Notes: a model not told the origin generated them from the sequence alone. DNA of 64,000 bases from Gambelia wislizenii (GCA_030847615.1 JAUMIR010000001.1:63687501-63751500), one strand, 5' to 3'; numbered from the stretch's first letter, positions 22,771-34,142 are shown. Translations and numbers: made by a program.

Positions 22771-24118
22771 CTTAAAACTAAATCAAACTAACTAAACTAA
22801 TTGGTATACATAGGTGAAAAGATCCTGAAGTTACTTGCCTCTCGCAGGCTCCTGGTTGAGCTAATAATTCCCCCAGAAATAATATAAATTTTGGCAGAAT
22901 TGGAAGGGCTCTAAAGCACCCCCACCTCTTAGGGTAACACTCTGCACCCTATCCAAAACCACTACCAAACCTCCACGGGGCTGCTGCTACAATGGAGGGT
23001 GAGAGAGGTGACTTGGTAGTGATGACTTCCTCTTGTCCTGCTGCACTTCACTACAGAAGGAGGCAGAGGAATAATAATGCCATTCTACTCAATGGTGGCA
23101 CAAGGGGTGTGTGGAGAGGCCAAACCGCACTAGTTGACACCATCAGAGAGGGAGGAGTGACACCGCCTTTAGTAACGCCACAGAGTCTACTTTACTGTCT
23201 CCAAACTGAACTGCAACAGGGATGGTGGGATGCCCTGCTACCTGGTTGCCTCCCTCCCCATTCACTGAAGCAGCAGCCCCATGGAGCTTGCTGCCTGCCT
23301 CACTCCTCCTATCCCTTCAAAATGCAGAGGGTGCCGAGCTACATGTACAAATCACACACCATCTAGGATCGATCTATGTCTGTATGTTAGGGGTGTAATG
23401 TTCACTTGTGTTGTTCTTGCATGTGAAAATAAATAATATGAAAAGCCTTCCCTCCAGGTGTAATTATTAGAATGTTTACACATTTCTTGGTGGGGTTTTT
23501 TTTTTACACTCTGGGGTTTGTTTGTTTGTTTTAAAATCATTTAAAAAAAAACTTTGCACAAAGTACACTGTTTTCTTTGCAAAAATGTTGAAGTTTGCAC
23601 AAAAAGACAAATTTGCATATGAACCTTTCTTGGGTTTTTTTTGGGGGGGGGTTGGGGGGGAGACAAAATCCTGAACAATCTTGTGGCTGTTGACCATTTT
23701 CTTGATAAGTTGTCTGGATGTGTCGCCTTTTCGCATATACTCTTTGCAACCATAGTATAGATGCAAACTTAAAGTAATTATTACAATCCGGATATAAATC
23801 CAATATCTCTCTTGGGGATCATGATGAGAGGCTTTCAGGCTTCACGTGCATATCAAGAAGAAAAACAAAACAGGTTTAAGCTGATAAAGACATGGAAAAT
23901 GCTGACCTGCTCCCCCTCACCAAAACCCCCTGAGATGAGTGCGAGTGTAAAATCTGAATTCAAGATTGTTAGGTAATCCATGAGTATAGGTTCCTTTGAA
24001 TTAAGGGGTATTGCCTTATTTCTCTTTTGCCTACAAGAATATTTTTCCACATTTAGAATACAAAAGAGATACCTCTTTTCCCTTTGAGGCAGGACCATAT
24101 GTTGTGGCTTTTGGAAAG
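22771..24118. other. No supported gene; homopolymer-rich
   Basis: Holds an open frame at 22992-23366 (plus, 124 codons) without recognisable motifs, and a poly-T/poly-G stretch at 23634-23660. The minus-strand bases just below 24118 could be the 3' UTR of the exon candidate at 24119-24232. Confidence 0.4.
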
Positions 24119-24232
24119 CTAACTGTGCTTCAGAAGATTCTCCATGAATAACAGGGCATCAATGTCAAGAGGTATCCAGGTAATCTCCGACTCCATTGAT
24201 CGTTCCAAGAAAGGCTCCATGGGATCAATGCT
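24119..24232 (-). CDS. Candidate terminal coding exon of an unrecognised gene
   Basis: On the minus strand a pyrimidine-rich stretch and acceptor (CCTTTTGTTCACAG) precede a 38-codon frame that ends at TAG (24119-24121). The frame begins SIDPMEPFLERSMESE and ends FMENLLKHS, a plausible helical protein tail. It needs an upstream exon ending on a complete codon. The 25.0 kb candidate ends with one extra base, so either an intermediate exon exists or the model is wrong. A weak 53-bp candidate on the minus strand near 24485-24540 (acceptor CTGGAAAG, donor CAGAGTGAGA) would restore phase. No homologue was recognised. Confidence 0.35.
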   Translation of the reverse strand, partial: SIDPMEPFLERSMESEITWIPLDIDALLFMENLLKHS

Positions 24233-24742
24233 CTGTGAACAAAAGGAGTGAGGCAAAAAGCCCCATTAAATGAGTTTGATTTTAATAAGAGGATGATGAA
24301 GTTAATTAAAGCTCAGACTGCAAGCTAAACTAGGATGAGAGTTCTTTGGGGTTTTTCTTGTTGCTGGGCTCCAGCTGTTGCTTATTTTCAAGCCAACAGC
24401 GGGAGCCAAAGCAAATGCAGCTTGCCAGTTTTTATGCAGAGAAGAGCTTCTGTTGATGTGCTCAGACTTTATCTCCCTCCCCCCTCTCACTCTGATATGA
24501 TGCCACTTGCTAAACTTCTGAACAAGAATTCCACTAGGCATGCCTTTCCAGGTCAGATTTGCAAAGTTCTGAATTACTCAAAATCCCACTTTGGATACAA
24601 ACAGTTCTAGGGGAATCACTAGGGGAGTTCATCCCCAATGCCCACTTTTTATTGTGTGCCATCTTGATTTGGATAAGGCTATGTCCCCACCCCAATTAAC
24701 AAAGGTATAACCAGAATTTAGATGAATCCTCTCCCCAGCAAC

Positions 24743-24988
24743 TTCGAAAATATCCACACTACACACTTACAATGCTTTGCTACTAACTTAACTGCCAGGG
24801 CTCCATCCTAAGGAATTCTGGGATCTGTAATTTGGGGAGGGATGTAAAATTATCTATTGCACTCCCTTGCAGTGTTAGAGCTATCTGGCAAAGAAGTCTA
24901 AGTCCCTAATAAAACTACAAATCCCAAGATTTCATGGGACAGAAAAATGACAGTGTCAAAGCTCTATAAAGTAGTATCAAAGTGCTAC
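24743..24988. mobile_element. MITE related to the CACTACA family
   Basis: Inverted ends 'tatccacactacacacttac' and (reverse complement) 'tttgatactactttatagag', with the central 'ggaattctgggatctgtaat' / 'actacaaatcccaag' palindrome. The right boundary is uncertain by a few bases and lies next to a candidate splice donor. Confidence 0.65.
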
Positions 24989-25117
24989 CTGTTGTCATTT
25001 CATTTGCAGACAGAGACATCAAGAGGATGTATTTGGGCAACTTGAAGGGCATGCAAATGTCGGTGACAATTTTCACTACTTGCTGCTGGTTGCATTGACT
25101 AGGCATGCAATTCTTCC
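24989..25117 (-). CDS. Candidate internal coding exon
   Basis: The minus strand has the acceptor TTCTAATGAAATTAG, with a branch-point-like CTAAT, then 129 bp open in one frame and the donor ACAG|GTAGCA. The frame reads KNCMPSQCNQQQVV, KIVTDICMPFKL and PKYILLMSLSANEMTTG, an amphipathic helical pattern. It starts with two bases of a codon, which fits the one-base end of the candidate at 28066-28163 (joint codon GGG, Gly). The MITE ends at or within a few bases of the donor, so the donor may be MITE-derived. Confidence 0.35.
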
Positions 25118-25357
25118 CTAATTTCATTAGAAGCAACAAGTAATTTTAGCAATTTTCTTCCCACTGTATGAAAGTCTTCAAAAATTGTGCACTTTTCAAA
25201 GACTATTCACATTTTGGGACTTATTCTGTGAAAAAAATTGTACATGGATTTTGTGCACAGAAAACCATGGACTGCCAAAAAGACAAATGAATGAGTACTA
25301 GAACTAATGAAGCCTGAACTCTCCCTAGAAGCCAAGATGACTAAACTGAGAGTGTCA

Positions 25358-25885
25358 TACTTAGAATCATGGAGTTGGAACAGGCCCCATGAGCCATCAA
25401 GTCCAAACCCAACCCCCCCATGCAGGATGTCCAACTAGAGCATCCCAAGCAGGTAGCTTTCCAGTTTCTTTTTGAAGTTGTCCAGAGAAGACACAACCAC
25501 CACTCTAAGCACCTGGTTCAATTACTGAACCACTCTTACTCTCAAGAAGTTCCTTCTAATGTTCAATTGACATCTACCCACCCATACATTAAATTTAACT
25601 TAAAACCATTAGACCTGGTCCTACCCTATGGGCCAGGAAAGAACAAACCTACACCCGCCTCATTGTGACAACCCTTGAGGTATTTAAAGAATGCAATCAT
25701 ACTACCCCCTCAGTCTTCTTTTCACCAGGCTGAACATGGCCAGCTCCTTCAGTTTTTCCTCATATCATCCTTGTTGCCCTTCTCTGAACCCACTTCAGCT
25801 TGTCTATAACTTTCTTAAAGGGGGCACCCAGAACTGAATGCCATACTCCAGATGAGGCCTGACTAGCACAAAATATAGTGGGACT
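25358..25885 (-). mobile_element. CR1-type LINE 3' end, old subfamily
   Basis: The 3' end 'agaatcatggagttggaaca' is followed on the minus strand by a degenerate CR1/L3-like ORF2 C-terminus (plus-strand landmarks 'aagttccttctaatgttcaa', 'ttgcccttctctgaaccca', 'actgaatgccatactccaga'). Many frame breaks. Confidence 0.75.
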
Positions 25886-26113
25886 TTGAACATGTAATGA
25901 AAAGACATGACTCACTAGAAAATACAATAATGCTTGGTAAGGTAGAAGGAAAAGAGGAAGATCGCATTACTGGTGGATAGACTCAGTCAAGGAAGCCATG
26001 GCCCCAAGTTCGGAAAGCCTGAGCAGAGCTGTTGATAACAGGGTGACTTTGAGGTCTCTCATTCATGGAATCACCTTAAGTCAAAGTTGACTTGATCACA
26101 ATTAAATTTAACA
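25886..26113 (+). mobile_element. RTE/BovB LINE 3' end
   Basis: The plus strand reads the BovB ORF2 C-terminus with frame breaks: MTH-x-ENTIMLGKVEG, KRKRGR, WIDS, SLIHGI, then the 3' phrase 'aagtcaaagttgacttgatc'. It abuts the CR1 directly. A minus-strand relic of the same region lies at 29170-29292. Confidence 0.8.
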
Positions 26114-27490
26114 GCAAAACCAGACTAAATTCTGGTGAAATCCAGGTTCATGGTGGCCTCTCCCCTCTGCAGGATTGGCAGACCCATTAAGATGGTGTAT
26201 CCCAGGAGACCTGTGAATATTTGGGTGTTCTGGTTGACATGACTGAGTGATGCTGCAGTTGGAGGCCTAGTCTCTTTATGAACAGTAAAAGGATAAGGAC
26301 TGCTGACATGATAGCTTTTAAACCACCCTTCCTGGTGTGCTCCCTTTACCAGAGAGTAGAGGGCAATGGAGCAAGATAGTTGGTGGGACACAAGGCTACA
26401 AGCAGAGTAGCAGAGGGCCACAAGTAGCCCACAAGCAACTAGAAGCTTTAAATTCCCTATCTATGGTCTACCTCCATGCTCTGTGACATGGAGGTTCAGA
26501 TCACTGTATCACATGCTTGCAATAGAGAGGCTGAGCATCCCAAGAACTCAGAGAGGATTGGGATAATAAGAAGAGAAAAAAGTAGTAGCAAGTGCATCCC
26601 AAATTGGCATACCTCTTCTAGCAGGAGAGCTCACATTGAAATGAGAGTCCATACGGACCAACCAAGCCACATGCTCTGCAGGTGAGCATGTAGCACTGAT
26701 TCATTACCACCTGGTTGAAAGGCTGTCAGTGGGACTGAAAACATTGCTGTGCTTTTATGTCCTTAGGTCTTCTGCTAAATGGTCTCACTGTTGACAGTAT
26801 CATTTTTCAGTTGGGTCAGTTTGGGGAGGGTGTTTTACCAAACATTGTTAGGTAAGGAACCATTTACAAGAAAGTAAATACCCCCTACCAATCTTTTGAT
26901 GTTGCTTTATCTCCAACAAAATCCAGTAAAGAAAACCAAGGAGTATATTAACTGTTTGGGTATTTAATGAAATCAAGGGGATTAAAAAGTTGGTTTGACC
27001 TAAAGGGCTATTTATCATAACAGTTTGTTCTGTGTCCCAAAGCAAACAGAGTTAAGATAGCAGATTAGCTTGCAGACTCCCAAACCACAATGCTTATTCC
27101 CTGCCAATGCCCCCTTGAAATGTCAGCAGTACTAACATTTGAAAGCAATTAACACTGACATTTGGTGTAGAAATAGGGTAGTCCTTGTAACTGAGACAGA
27201 AATTCATCGGACTTCATTGGATTTTCAGGGAGGAATGTGAGAAGTCACTCTGGAAGAAGAAATGGGACAAGCCATGGTTCTCATAGTGGTAAGCACCTTT
27301 GCCTGCTGAATTTCTTTGTGGACCCCTTGGCTCCTGTTCCTGCCATTTTTGCTTAGTTTCCTGTGGCCTTGGTGTAGAATGCACCTAGAAGTTTGTGTGG
27401 GGAATGTATAAATGTCTGGGTTTTTGCTGGGGATGAAAGAGATAATGATGCAGCTGCAATTAACGGTTTTCAAAGCCTGGGAAGAAGGTA
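26114..27490. other. No supported gene
   Basis: Contains a 98-codon minus-strand frame (26125-26421) with no recognisable motif and unconvincing splice sites. Otherwise unassigned. Confidence 0.4.
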
Positions 27491-27719
27491 CGGTTGGCCC
27501 TCTGTATTCATGGATTCTATATCCATGGATTCTACTATCCACGGCTTGAAAATATTCCCCATAAAAAGAATTCCAAAAAGCAAACCTTGATTTTGCCATT
27601 TTACATAAAGGACACCATTCTACTATTTGCCATTGAATATAACGGGACTTGAGCATCCCTGGATTTTGGCATCTGCAGAGGTCCTAGAACCAAACCTAGT
27701 GAACACCAAGGGCCCACTG
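27491..27719. mobile_element. Tigger/MER2-like MITE
   Basis: Left end CGGTTGGCCCTCTGTATTCA with 'tggattct' and 'ccacggcttgaaaa' phrases typical of MER2/Tigger ends. Right end (reverse complement CAGTGGGCCCTTGGTGTTCA) inverted to it. TA precedes the left end; the right flank is CA, a one-base change from TA. Confidence 0.75.
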
Positions 27720-28065
27720 CAGTTTCTGTTTAAGGAATGCTTGTGTCAGTGGATGATGGACGATCAATGATCATGCAGCTGACAAGATTTTGTTCATTGA
27801 AACTGGTGCTCACTGGGTCTGGGAATGTTAATACCTGGCACATTGCCCCACACGTCACCACCTCACAAAGGTTCAAGTCCCAATGGAACCTTTTCTTCCC
27901 ATATAGAGAAGGAGAGAATATAGCTTAATGGTAGAACATAACCTGGAGTGAGAAACACTCTCTTGCCAAGGGACCAATTTCAATTTGGGAAGGGTTTGGG
28001 AGGGGGGCAATTCCAGTAATGAGTGGGGCTAAGGGCATGTAGGAGGGTGCAGATGTAAATCTTAC
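27720..28065. other. No gene seen
   Basis: Unassigned; would be intron if the exon at 28066-28163 is real. Confidence 0.4.
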
Positions 28066-28163
28066 CAATTTGCTCCAGTATAACAGCTCTCAGACATGCA
28101 AACATTTGCCAGTTTGCAAGATTGAACTCCATGTCCATCTGCTCCATGAAAAACATTTTGGAG
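28066..28163 (-). CDS. Candidate internal coding exon
   Basis: Minus strand: acceptor TTCTAATTTGCAG, 98 bp, donor ATTG|GTAAGATTT (strong consensus). The open frame reads SKMFFMEQMDMEFNLANW and then QMFACLRAVILEQI, with regularly spaced hydrophobic residues as in an alpha-helical domain. It begins with the last base of a codon and ends with the first base of the next, in phase with the candidate at 24989-25117. No protein family was recognised; it could instead be a conserved non-coding element that happens to be open. Confidence 0.4.
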
Positions 28164-29169
28164 CTGCAAATTAGAACTCAAGTTTTTAATTATCTTCAAT
28201 CTTATTATTCTAATTATTCAATCTCCATGTATATTAGGAACATAAGGATAATATGTGTGGTTAAAGTCCATTATGGAGCAATTAAATCTGCAATCAAAGG
28301 ACAAAGTGCGCTGAGTCAGTGGTTTGAGCTGCAACTCATTGGCCAAGTATTGTGGCTTGCTCCAAACACCTGATCAATCCCATCATTTCCACCCCCTTAC
28401 TTCCCTGAGGAAATCTGTACACAGTGCCGGCATTTATCAAAAGGCATGAGAATACTAGATCATAGGATACTTTGTTCTGTATGTCAGCATCTAATCAGTT
28501 TCCTGCCGAGTTTAATTCATATAATAACTTCAGGTTTCATAAAAGAAGCTGGATGGTTTGGTTGCTAAGATAGAAAGACTTCATAGATTTTTCAACGCTG
28601 GGTCTTGCAATGCTCTAACCACTTAAATGAAGATAATTAAATCATCAAGAGAGATGTCAATTGCAAATTATCAACTCATCTGTCAACAAACAATTGGAAC
28701 AGGGTCAACACTGCAATTATGTGGTTTTATTTGTACCAGTGTCAGTATTCTCAGTGCAATGCATATGAAATCAACTAAATGTGTGTTTTGCTCAATGGAT
28801 TTTCACTTCATTCGGCTGCAGCTATGTAACTATATACTTAAAGCAATTAGGGATGATTTTAAAAACTATAATATACGGTTTGTTACCGGGCAGCTGTGAC
28901 TCAGTCAACAGAGTCAGAAAGACTCTAAGGCAAAACTATGCATTACTCTTAAGGATGCTTCTGCAATTTTCTTTTTTGAATTTCTCCTCTGATTTAGAGT
29001 GCTGAATTAACTGGTCTTGTATGCAAATTAAAGCTGGTACTCTAGATATTTTCCTTTCTTCTTTTTTTACATTTCCAAATTTTGTACAGCACACAGGGTT
29101 CATTTTTCATTCCTTTATGCTTGGTTCAGATCATGGGAAGGAAAGGTATCTTGTTGTTTTTATTTGCCA
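28164..29169. promoter_or_regulatory. Repeat-free AT-rich block, possible conserved non-coding element
   Basis: No transposon signature for about 1 kb. Dense short motifs resemble homeodomain/POU sites: 'taattaaatcatc' (28634), 'tgcatatgaaat' (28759) and 'atgcaaattaaa' (about 29021). This is inference from composition only; conservation was not tested. Confidence 0.25.
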
Positions 29170-29292
29170 GCAAGTCAACTTTGGCTTATGGCAACTATGA
29201 ATTAGAAACCTCTAAGTCATCCTCTTGTCAACAGTCATGCTTGGAGACTCGGGGCCATTGGCATCCTTGATTGAGTCTATCTACCTGTAGAA
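29170..29292 (-). mobile_element. RTE/BovB 3' fragment
   Basis: Plus-strand text 'agtcaactttggcttatggc' through 'ccttgattgagtctatctac' is the reverse complement of the BovB ORF2 end seen at 25886-26113. Confidence 0.7.
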
Positions 29293-29505
29293 GGTGGACT
29301 GATGCAGAAATCCAAAATGAAGGAAAGGTACTGTTATCCAAATAAAATCCACACATGCTGCCCTTGGACTTCCCATCCACTTCAATTTTATGCAAAGCAT
29401 TGTCCCACAGTATTCAAAACCCATGACATTTAGATACCTGAACCTTTAACTAGATGCTCAGATTATGCATATCATATTTTGTTTCTTTTAAATCAATTAG
29501 TTTTT

Positions 29506-30440
29506 AATAATAATAATAATAATAATATTTATTTATACCCTGCCCCTGTGTTAAAACAATAGGGGCGGTTTACAAAAATTAAAATACAATACAGATAAAA
29601 TCCCCAAACACCCCCCACCCCCACCCTCCCCCATAAAAAATATTGAACAATTATAAATTAAAACCAACTGATCTAAAATCACATTTAAAAACAATAAATA
29701 CTATAAAATACAATAAATGGCCAGCGGACTAAAAGAAGCCAGGATCCCCTGAGGCCGGGATCTAATTAGGAAAGGCCTGCCGAAAGAGATCCGTCTTTAG
29801 TGCTTTTTTAAAGCTACTCAGGCTTGTTATCTGACGGATCTCGTTTGGCAGGTCATTCCACAATTTGGGGGCGATTACCGAAAAGGCCCTCTGGGAAGTT
29901 GCAGACAGCCTAGATTTTTGTGGCTGAAGCAAATTCCTCCCAGAGGACCGGAGTGCACGGGGAGGATTGTATGGGAGGAGGCGGTTCCAAAGATAAGTTG
30001 GACCCAAGCCATTTAGGGCTTTAAAGGTAATAACCAACACCTTATACTGGGCCCGGAAACTGATAGGCAGCCAGTGGAGAGATCTTAACACTGGAGTTAT
30101 ATGGTCTCTCCAAGATGTTCCTGAGACCACTCTGGCTGCCATATTTTGTACCAACTGAAGTTTCCGGACCAAGCATGAGGGCAGCCCCATGTAGAGCGCA
30201 TTGCAGAAATCTAGATGAGAGGTTACCAGTGCGTGCACCACAGAGGTCCTTTACTTCCAGGAAATGGCACAGCTGGTGTATCAGCCGAAGCTGATAACAG
30301 GCGCTCCTGACTGTCGCATTCACCTGACTCGTCATCTGAAGCGATGAATCAAGGAGCACCCCCAGACTGCGAACACAGTCCTTAACGGAGAGCGTGACAC
30401 TGTCCAGGACTGGAGGTTGCAACCCAACTTCTGGTTTCGG
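29506..30440 (-). mobile_element. L2 LINE 3' end with (AAT)n tail
   Basis: (AAT)n at 29506-29527, then the 3' UTR 'taccctgcccctgtg'. The minus-strand ORF2 C-terminus is well preserved: 29762-30241 reads HALVTSHLDFCNALYMGLPS, VSGTSWRDHITPVLRSLHWL, FKALNGLGPTYLWNRLLPY and ends LKTDLFRQAFPN. A frame change near 30241 separates the upstream LDSVTLSVKDCVRSLGVLLD segment (30300-30420). 5' truncated at about 30440. The 160-codon open stretch marks it as younger than the L2 at 18-20 kb. Confidence 0.9.
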
Positions 30441-30641
30441 GGCCGCTCTCTGTATCCTACATTACCAAACTGAGTCATTGGGTGACATCAAACCACTAAG
30501 ACAATAGACTCCTCATGTGTAAGACCAAAAAAAAAAAGCAAAAACTGGTGAGTATCCAATGAAATCCACAAAGAAAAATGAGACATATCTCAGGATGCTT
30601 TAAAAATTGTTTTTATTTTCTAAAGAGGAATAAGAGTCTCT

Positions 30642-31245
30642 GGAGATTATCAGACGGGGACAAATGTAGCGTCCCCGTCTCACAACCTCCTCTCCCACCC
30701 CACTCCCGTCCCTGTAACGTGTTAAAGAAAATTCAGACCTACCTTTTTCATGGAAGAGAAACTGCTTCCCTCCCCTCTGGCAGTCCAGGACTGAATGGAA
30801 CTCTCACGGAGCCCCATCACTTCCTGGAAAGGAAATCCTGGCCGTTCTCACAAGAGGACGATCTCATGGGTAATTCAAACATTAAAAGCAAAATGCTCAT
30901 CAAAAACTAAAACCAAGCCCCAAAACACACTTTAAAAATAACCAAGCAACGTGAGGAGGGTAGGAAAAAGTATATCACTTTCCTTGATGTCCCGATCTTG
31001 ACCAGAAGTGTTCAGCACAGACTTCCCTGTGATGCTGACATTGTGCCAGCATAATGGGGCACCTTTTCGCTCACCTGTCATTCCATTACAGAAACAGAAC
31101 AATAGGTCAATTCACAGCATAAGCTGTGAATAAAAAGGAGGCACTGGAGCATAACAACACAGGGATGACGTTGTCTGAAAGGAAAGCCCTTTTGTGATCC
31201 CCTATCGTCCCTGTGATGGATTAATTTAGTCATCTGATAATCTCC
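30642..31245. mobile_element. 604-bp MITE, GGAGATTATCAGACG family, copy 1
   Basis: Inverted ends GGAGATTATCAGACGGGGAC and (reverse complement) GGAGATTATCAGATGACTAA, flanked by TCT on both sides (possible 3-bp duplication). The interior is collinear with 40039-40646, for example 'gggcaccttttcgctcacct' and 'gtcattccattacagaa' in both. Non-coding. Confidence 0.75.
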
Positions 31246-31254
31246 TCTAGCTGG

Positions 31255-31640
31255 GTCTTAAACCACTGTGCCAGCTGCAGCTGCTGGTCTGCCTTGCTCT
31301 TCCAGATCAAGGAAGGGGCCCCACAGCATGTGACCAAGGCACATGTTGCGAGCCGGCTACCTCACTTCCAAGAGAGCCAGGGAGATGGTGGCAGCAGTGA
31401 TGCCTGCAATGATGGGATGGTGTGCCTGTCTGGACTCTGGCCCATTTCATAGAGGTAATGGGGGAGGAATGGGCCTGATCCATGGTGAGGATATGCTGGT
31501 GGTGAGCCCATAGTCAGTGAAAGTTTTAGTCTGAACTTTGAAGGTGGTATCTGAGGTGCTGTTAATACTTTCATTAAAGTTTGACCTCAAACCCAGAATG
31601 GCTTCACCAGCCACCACTACATGGGGTTCCAGCACAGGTT
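31255..31640. repeat. Unclassified interspersed repeat
   Basis: Shares phrases with 49290-49510 ('gggaggaa' blocks around 'aatgggggaggaatgggcctgatc' / 'aatgggggaggaacaggcttgatc') and with 42640-42790 ('gtctgaactttgaagg'). At least three diverged copies occur in the window; ends not defined. Confidence 0.5.
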
Positions 31641-31690
31641 AAATGCAGAGCCTGGCTGTTCATCTCTCTCTTTTTTAACCTATAGGTATA

Positions 31691-31929
31691 CAGTAGGACC
31701 CCCATATCTGCTGGGGATTGGTTCAGGGGGGGGGGAGTGGATACTGAAAACCATTGATAATAGCAAACACCATTGAAAATAATGGGACTTCTGGTTTAAA
31801 ATAGAGGACCTAGAAAATGGCTAGCGAGGACACATTTTCTAGGAAGACTCTATGGTAGGTGTGCTGTTTTGTGTCCCATGGATAACTGAATCAGTGGATA
31901 ATGGATTAGTGGATACGAGGGTCCTACTG
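31691..31929. mobile_element. Tigger-like MITE, 239 bp
   Basis: Left end CAGTAGGACCCCCATATCTG and right end (reverse complement CAGTAGGACCCTCGTATCCA) are inverted, preceded by TA. A C/G run lies at 31727-31736. Confidence 0.8.
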
Positions 31930-32040
31930 CACCTCAGTTAACAAAATAGATGTCTTCCTGGGCATGGCTTCTTTAACAGCAAATTTGATACCAAAGAGAG
32001 AAATAACATGGAAAGATAGGGATAGGTTTCTGCACCACAA

Positions 32041-32068
32041 AGAAGAAGAGGAGGAGGAGGAGGAGGAG
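32041..32068. repeat. (GAG)n / (GAA)n microsatellite
   Basis: AGAAGAAGAGGAGGAGGAGG-type run. Confidence 0.9.
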
Positions 32069-32147
32069 CATTTCAATGTTTCAGCAAACTTTTTATTCTA
32101 CGTTAACACTGTGCACATGTGAAATGAAACAACTCGATCTAGTAAAC

Positions 32148-32270
32148 CTTGCATAAATAAAGAGACCACTTGAAGGCTTCTTCCAAAATGCAGCCAGGGA
32201 TGACTTTTTATTTCACCAGCCTTCACTTTTCTTATGATTTCCCTTTTAGTGGCCAGACTTCTAGATAATG
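32148..32270 (-). CDS. Weak exon candidate
   Basis: On the minus strand a 12-T tract leads to the acceptor TTTAAAG, then 123 bp open in one frame and a poor donor (CAAG|GTTTAC). The frame reads LSRSLATKREIIRKVKAG and then EIKSHPWLHFGRSLQ. A larger frame (32098-32421) reads straight through both supposed splice sites. Its phase does not fit the 28.1 kb candidate. Unrecognised; may be chance. Confidence 0.18.
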
Positions 32271-32589
32271 CTTTAAAAAAAAAAAACATACTGGGGAGAG
32301 CTAGTGACGCAGGATTATCTGCTTTCCCCTTTTCTCTCTGTTTTGATTTGCAAACATGCTCAGTGAAGGATTCTGGAGGCAGCTGCTGTTTTCCTTGCCA
32401 GTTGTAGGCAGGCACATGCAACTACAGTATGATCAGTTAGAGTAGATTCCTGCTCAAATCCAGCTCAGGATTTATTGCATTGTTAACTTCAGGTGTGCTG
32501 CTGCAACCTGACACTGAAGGCCTGTGTTTCTTTGGCCCTCCTTTGCTATCTTCCCAATGCTGACACTGTGAAAGGAGGGAGGGACGGAG

Positions 32590-32590
<1 letters not shown>

Positions 32591-32634
<44 letters not shown>

Positions 32635-32663
32635 CAAGCAAGCAAGCAAGCAAGCCAGCCCAC
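32591..32663. repeat. (GAAA)n(GCAA)n microsatellite
   Basis: About 12 AAGA-type units followed by about 7 AAGC units. It creates Ser/Phe- or Lys-rich shadow frames on both strands. Confidence 0.95.
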
Positions 32664-33846
32664 CTTGACAGAGGATGATGAGGAAAGGGGGCTGAGGGAC
32701 ATAAGCCTTTGTAAAAAGGGGCTTCACTGTCAGAGGCTTTGTTAACTGAGGTATACCTGTAACTATAAGAGAGGAATCTTGAATGAAGCTGCAGCACATG
32801 GAAAGAGCGTCTTTACTTTTCCCTTACTCACAATTTCCCTGATGCCCCAACTACTTTTCACCAAAGGGCTTCAAAGCATGTGTTTGTAATCATAGTCACT
32901 TACCTAGAACTGCACTCCAGTATGTGCATTGGAGTGGGGGGGGGAACACAGTGGAGAGAAATTTTTATTCCTACCCCCCGCTTCTGCTTCTATGCTCAAC
33001 ATGGTTCCATCCCATCCCAAAGTTGTGTTTATGAGATAAAATATGACATTGGGACTCAAATCCTCCTAAACAGCCATTATTTAGGAGTTCAAATGAACAG
33101 GCCTCAGGCTAATATCTATGACATGAAATTCCCCAGTCCTGTTATCAAATGACATCTCAGGACTCTCACCAGGTTTGTCTTGAAAAATAGTACTTCAGTG
33201 AGTGTGTGTGTGTGTTTTTAAATGACATTGACTATGTTTTGAAGAGTGGGGTTCTCAACTGAGCCATAGTGAGTGTATTTTAAATTAGTGCTCTTAGGGG
33301 CATAAGGCTTATGATAAAGTAGTTCATGTTCTGATTCTGATGAAGTAAAAGGGACTGTTATCTCTTCCATATGGATTGAGGTCCTGTGGTTATCATTTTT
33401 ATGGGGGAATTCAGAAAATTTTTTTTATAATGTTGTCACTTTAGAAGCTGATGGGAAACTGCTGGAAGTTAAGCACTTGACCCATTTAATGAAAGCAAGA
33501 GGGCAGGGAGGGAATACAAAAATTCAGGACTTTCCAAATGCAATCCAAGAACCCAGGGCATTACAGTATGAGTGTGTAAGTAGAATCCAAACACCAGATT
33601 GAGAGGAAGCGACATGAGATCAGAATATTCTTGGAATATTCTCTGTAGTACAGCTAGTAAAACATGGCTTGTAAATTTGGGCAGTGTGTGCACACCAATT
33701 ATTCTTTCATTTTAACACTACTTTTGAAATGAAACAGCTTGGAACTGATAAAAGCATACCCTTTTGCTCCATTATGGATCACTGAAGCATTTAATCAGTG
33801 TTTTACTAATCTTGCCATTCTATCAGAACTCCTCACAGTAAAATCA
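32664..33846. other. No gene seen
   Basis: Unassigned sequence with G-runs near 32935 and a TG run near 33206. Confidence 0.45.
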
Positions 33847-34031
33847 ATGAAACAAGACTTTTCCTTTAATACTGACTCCAGGGCTTATAATGGAATTCTG
33901 GAGCAATTTGGAATTTGGATTTGGAACTTCTTTCAATGTGAGAGAGCTATCCAGACTTTGATGTACATCTACATGTCGATACAGAAAAACACATATATTA
34001 TGAATAGTATTTTGGACTTTATCTAATCTAT
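33847..34031 (-). CDS. Candidate coding exon, 3' boundary unclear
   Basis: The minus strand has the acceptor CCTACCTTGCCCCCAG and then a frame open for about 61 codons to TGA (33844-33846): DRLDKVQNTIHNICVFLY, then RHVDVHQSLDSSLTLKEV, PNPNSKLLQNSIISPG. It starts with two bases of a codon, in phase with the one-base end of the candidate at 41890-42135. No good consensus donor is seen inside (GTCAGT near 33866 is the best), so it is either terminal or false. Family not recognised. Confidence 0.3.
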
Positions 34032-34142
34032 CTGGGGGCAAGGTAGGCTCCATCAAATAGCACAATTATAAATAATTATTTTAAAAAAGTTAAACAGCTT
34101 GCCACAGGTTGAAGACTGATATTTGCTATCAAGCATGCTAGG

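Noticed and set aside
22992..23366. 124-codon plus-strand frame
   Set aside because: Trp/Gln/Pro mixture without motif or splice context.
26125..26421. 98-codon minus-strand frame
   Set aside because: No recognisable motif, weak splice context, and frames of this length occur by chance across 64 kb.
27225..27656. 143-codon minus-strand frame
   Set aside because: Half of it is the Tigger-like MITE, so it is a chance fusion.
32437..32799. Leu/Ser/Phe-rich frames resembling membrane segments
   Set aside because: Translation of the (GAAA)n(GCAA)n microsatellite.
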